From Dorea_D sp963559605 (GTDB lineage Bacteria; Bacillota; Clostridia; Lachnospirales; Lachnospiraceae), in NCBI GenBank assembly GCA_963559605.1, contig CAUWLL010000005.1, positions 29,957 to 93,956 of the forward strand: a DNA stretch of 64,000 nt, in the 5' to 3' direction. Each line of letters starts with the position of its first letter. Within the stretch, counting starts at the first letter, position 1. The translations under genes and the position numbers were made by a program. The notes beneath the pieces are model-generated. The model had not been told where the DNA came from, searched no databases, and worked only from the letters and a program-made list of their open reading frames with translations. Positions 61,502 through 64,000 of the stretch are shown in pieces.

Positions 61502-62863
61502 TTATTTTTTCTTGAAATTTTTAAAATAATCGTCATGCACTTTCTTGATCGTTCCACTCAGGAAGATCAGACCGATAAAGTTCGGAATAACCATCATAGA
61601 GTTGAAGCAGTCTGCCATGTTCCATACAAGATCAACCTGTGCAAGAGAACCAAGCACTACGCATACACATACGAGGAGTGAATAAACTTTTACCGCTTTC
61701 GGTCCAAACAGATATTTTACATTTGCCTGACCGAAGAAATACCATCCTACAATTGTTGAGAATGCGAAGAAGAACATACAGATTGCAATAAAAATTTCTC
61801 CGCCCTTTCCATATAATGTAGAGAATGCATGCTGGCTAAGCTCTGCTCCCGTAAGTCCTGTTGGGATAGACTTGGTTGTAATGATAACAAGCGCTGTCAT
61901 CGTAAGTATGATAAATGTGTCAATAAACACACCTATCATTGCCACAAATCCCTGCTCTACCGGATGATCTACCTTTGCCACTGCATGTGCGTGAGGGGTA
62001 GAACCCATACCTGCTTCGTTCGAGAAAAGTCCTCTCGCCACACCTTTGGTAAGCGCCAATTTTACAGTTGCACCCACTGCACCACCTGTAATCGCCGACG
62101 GATTAAATGCTCCTACAAAAATCGCATGGAATGCATATGGAATACTTTCATAATTGAAAAGGATTACAATCAGAGACCCTGCAATATAAAGCGCTGCCAT
62201 TACCGGAACGATAGTCTCTGTTACTTTCGCAATACGTTTCATACCACCTACAAATACAAAAAGTGAAACAACTGCCACAACTACGCCCATGATCGGCTGT
62301 GGGATTCCAAATGCAGTTTTAAAAGATGCTGCGATAGAGTTGGACTGTACTGCATTTCCCATAAAACCAAGTGCGAATATGATCAGCACTGCAAAAAGCC
62401 CTGCCAGGAATTTACCGAATCCTCCTTTGAATGCTGCACGGATATAGTATACAGGTCCTCCTGTTACTTCGCCGTCTGCTCCCACCTGTTTATACTTCTG
62501 TGCCATCAATGCCTCTGCGTATATCGTTGCCATTCCGAGGAATGCCGCCAGCCACATCCAGAAGATTGCTCCCGGACCTCCGACTGCAATCGCTGTTGCC
62601 GCTCCGGCGATATTACCTGTTCCGACCTGTGCCGCAATCGCTGTTGCAAGCGCTTGGAAAGAAGACATTCCGTCCGCTCCTGCTTCCCCTTTCTTACTGA
62701 ACAGACCGCCAAAGGTTCGCTTAAGCCCCTCTTTGAATCCTCTCACCTGAATGAAACCTAATCGGAATGTAAACCAGATTCCGCCACCCAGCAGAGCAAA
62801 AAGCAATATGTAGTCTGCCAGATAGTGTTGAAGTGTTAATACGATGTTGTTTAAAGTTTCCAC
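61502..62863 (-). CDS. Sodium:alanine/glycine symporter (AGCS family)
   Basis: Na+-coupled importer of alanine and glycine in the cytoplasmic membrane. The 453-residue product has about 11 helices. It begins with a GTG (62863), GGAGG 7 bases upstream. Family marks are G-G-I-W-F-T-F-R-L-G-F-I-Q, SSFQALATAIAAQVGTGNIAGAATAI, GGPGAIFWMWLAAFLGMATIYAEALMAQKYK, and GLFSNEAGMGSTPHAHA. It directly precedes the glycine reductase operon and probably feeds it; a shared control is not seen, as it has its own promoter. Confidence 0.94.
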   Translation of the reverse strand: METLNNIVLTLQHYLADYILLFALLGGGIWFTFRLGFIQVRGFKEGLKRTFGGLFSKKGEAGADGMSSFQALATAIAAQVGTGNIAGAATAIAVGGPGAIFWMWLAAFLGMATIYAEALMAQKYKQVGADGEVTGGPVYYIRAAFKGGFGKFLAGLFAVLIIFALGFMGNAVQSNSIAASFKTAFGIPQPIMGVVVAVVSLFVFVGGMKRIAKVTETIVPVMAALYIAGSLIVILFNYESIPYAFHAIFVGAFNPSAITGGAVGATVKLALTKGVARGLFSNEAGMGSTPHAHAVAKVDHPVEQGFVAMIGVFIDTFIILTMTALVIITTKSIPTGLTGAELSQHAFSTLYGKGGEIFIAICMFFFAFSTIVGWYFFGQANVKYLFGPKAVKVYSLLVCVCVVLGSLAQVDLVWNMADCFNSMMVIPNFIGLIFLSGTIKKVHDDYFKNFKKK

Positions 62864-63216
62864 AACGCGTCCTCCTTTTATAGATGTTTTAAATAATGTA
62901 ATTCACTGTATCTATAATATCATTTCACTAAATTTTATGCAATATTTATAAAGTTTTTATATTATTTTTGGATATTTTATACAATTTCTTAATTGTGCCC
63001 AAAATAAAATCAAATGAAAAAACAGCGAAAACCATTGAATTTCCGCTGTTTCTAATTCTTAACATTTCATTAAGATTGTTTAATTTTCGTCAATATTGCC
63101 AAACTTTTATCAAACGCTTTTGAACCTCTATTTATTCATAGCCTTCTTCGTCCTTTCAAGCTCGGCAAGAAGTTCTTCTTTTTCTTGGTAAACTCGTCTG
63201 AGTTCCTGTTCTATTT
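62864..63216 (-). other. Intergenic region: agcS promoter, hicB terminator, short remnant frame
   Basis: From left to right: a promoter for the symporter with TTGCAT (62942-62937), 17 bases, TATTAT (62919-62914). A terminator 63014-63050 for the hic unit (AACAGCG/CGCTGTT with A-T pairs, TTTTTT tail). A short open frame 63128-63230 reads E-L-R-R-V-Y-Q-E-K-E-E-L-L-A-E-L-E-R-T-K-K-A-M-N-K, a coiled-coil-like tail in the frame next to hicB without a start of its own. Confidence 0.6.
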
Positions 63217-63582
63217 TTATTTTGAGAAGATTGCATCATTTCTAGAAAGAAGATATACGCAATACTGATTCATACTGATCCCTTCCCTCTGTGAATGCTC
63301 TGCCAGTAATCTATGCAGGCTTCGCGGAATTCTCAATTTAAACTGTCCAGAATAATCGTCTAAACTATCCGGCTCATGTATCTCTATACCTTCTTCAAGC
63401 GCAGTTTCAATCCATGTTTTTTTCGCATCCAATGCATTTGCTACCGCACTTTCTACTGTCTCACCGCAAGTAATGCACCCCGGCAAATCCGGATAAGAAA
63501 CCACAAATCCGCCCTCTTCCTTATCTTCTACAATTTCCATGCGATAGGACATTGCCATGTAATCATCCAGCTTCTTCATCAT
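63217..63582 (-). CDS. hicB: HicB-family antitoxin with RHH DNA-binding domain
   Basis: A 121-residue antitoxin. The HicB fold occupies about 10-70 (Y-x-M-E-I-V-E-D-K-E-E-G-G-F-V-V-S-Y-P-D-L-P-G-C-I-T-C-G-E-T-V). A ribbon-helix-helix domain follows at 75-115 (G-Q-F-K-L-R-I-P-R-S-L-H-R-L-L-A-E-H-S-Q-R-E-G-I-S-M-N-Q-Y). It would bind the HicA mRNA interferase and repress the locus. The start at 63582 has GAGGCGAAGA; a GTG 12 bases upstream is possible. It overlaps the end of the broken hicA. Confidence 0.88.
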   Translation of the reverse strand: MMKKLDDYMAMSYRMEIVEDKEEGGFVVSYPDLPGCITCGETVESAVANALDAKKTWIETALEEGIEIHEPDSLDDYSGQFKLRIPRSLHRLLAEHSQREGISMNQYCVYLLSRNDAIFSK

Positions 63583-63769
63583 TCTTCGCCTCACTCTCTA
63601 CAATCTGCCTTACCATTTCAACATATACCTTCTTGATTGGTTCGTGCTTCGGTATCGTAATCGGCATACAGCCCTGTTTTCTGAAAGTGCAGTGACTGCT
63701 TCCACTTCTACTTCTATTACTTATATTATATGTGGTGTCGTATATGGTGTCAATATTTTCTCCTTTACA
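63563..63769 (-). pseudogene. hicA toxin remnant, N-terminal part missing
   Basis: The frame ends at 63563 and reads S-G-S-S-H-C-T-F-R-K-Q-G-C-M-P-I-T-I-P-K-H-E-P-I-K-K-V-Y-V-E-M-V-R-Q, the second half of HicA mRNA interferases including the catalytic His. Upstream it runs into a stop at 63770 with no start codon. Another frame upstream (M/V-I-F-D-N-V-K-E-K-I-L) looks like a HicA start but ends at a stop after about 20 codons. About 20-30 residues of the double-stranded RNA-binding-like fold are missing, with a short duplicated GACACCATATA/GACACCACATATA at the break. Confidence 0.7.
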
Positions 63770-63940
63770 TTATCAAAAATCACCTCATAGGCAGACCTCC
63801 TCTGTTAAATTGTAAGTTTTCATACTTGGAATATTGCTCCGAAAACAGAGCGATAAAATTTTAGATACCAAATCGGCAAAATGATTCGAATGAATAAATA
63901 TATAACCCTCTTTACTCTCTCAGAATAGCACGGATTCAAA

Positions 63941-63998
63941 CTTAATATAAAAAAGTGTCTCCGACACTTCAACTCCCCTTCCCCTCATTCTTGAGGGG
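63941..63998 (-). terminator. Terminator of a gene beyond the right edge
   Basis: AAGTGTC (63953-63959) / GACACTT (63963-63969), three-base loop, TTTTTT tail on the minus strand. Another hairpin CCCCTCA/TGAGGGG lies at 63981-63998. Together they look like the 3' end of a unit entering from the right. The rest of 63770-63940 shows nothing supportable. Confidence 0.7.
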
Positions 63999-64000
63999 TT

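Overview
The window looks like a chromosomal segment of a spore-forming, strictly anaerobic, low-to-mid GC Firmicute, most likely Lachnospiraceae (class Clostridia). The reasons are spoIVA, a Spo0A-type regulator, rpoD-dnaG, pyruvate formate-lyase activase, a class A-like RNase P RNA, DUF512 next to der, and a complete selenium-dependent glycine reductase operon. Genes are mostly on the minus strand in compact operons. Starts were moved to the codon with a Shine-Dalgarno sequence wherever the longest open frame was clearly too long. All of this was read by eye without database searches.

Layout: 1-3.2 kb holds a DUF815 ATPase (cut by the window edge), a chorismate-mutase-like protein, a small membrane protein and pyrB-pyrI (aspartate carbamoyltransferase with regulatory chain). 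3.2-9.2 kb holds a secreted repeat protein, rnpB, rnhA, a MogA/MoaB-type protein, spoIVA, an unknown gene and a Spo0A-like regulator that has lost its phospho-acceptor aspartate. 9.2-13.6 kb is gpsA-plsY-der-DUF512. Then come prs, a cell-wall polysaccharide deacetylase, and an amino-acid block leuB-ilvD-ilvB-serC-serA (11 steps of branched-chain and serine synthesis are only partly covered). 23.5-28.6 kb holds pflA, yajC, tgt, an L,D-transpeptidase and aroC. 28.6-33.2 kb is an ECF sigma / anti-sigma / ABC exporter module. 33.3-42.2 kb carries a nucleoside kinase, nif3, trmK, rpoD, dnaG, an HD dNTPase and a tandem PPK2. 42.2-43.9 kb is an AT-rich island with a MITE-like remnant, a small secreted protein and VanZ. 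43.9-52.8 kb holds tRNA-Leu(AAG), DUF5662, a debranching-enzyme homologue lacking its catalytic residues, an orphan sugar-binding lipoprotein, DUF1292, a UvrD-type helicase, gltX and a GNAT-ThrE fusion with its small partner.

53.0-62.9 kb is the metabolic highlight: a Na+/alanine-glycine symporter followed by promoters, a glycine riboswitch with a terminator, then grdX-grdE-grdB-trxB-trxA-grdA-grdC-grdD. grdA (Sec44) and grdB (Sec351) are read through in-frame UGA codons, each followed by a bacterial SECIS-like hairpin. Glycine enters by the symporter, is sensed by the riboswitch, and is reduced to acetyl phosphate and ammonia with electrons from TrxB/TrxA. The right end holds an intact HicB antitoxin with a broken HicA toxin.

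The points most worth a second look are the receiver-defective Spo0A paralogue with phased TCGA(C) boxes beside an unknown gene, the catalytically dead GH13 protein, the riboswitch with a probable ghost second aptamer, the GNAT-exporter fusion, the structured RNA-like element inside the grd operon, and compensatory-mutation hairpins between leuB and ilvD.
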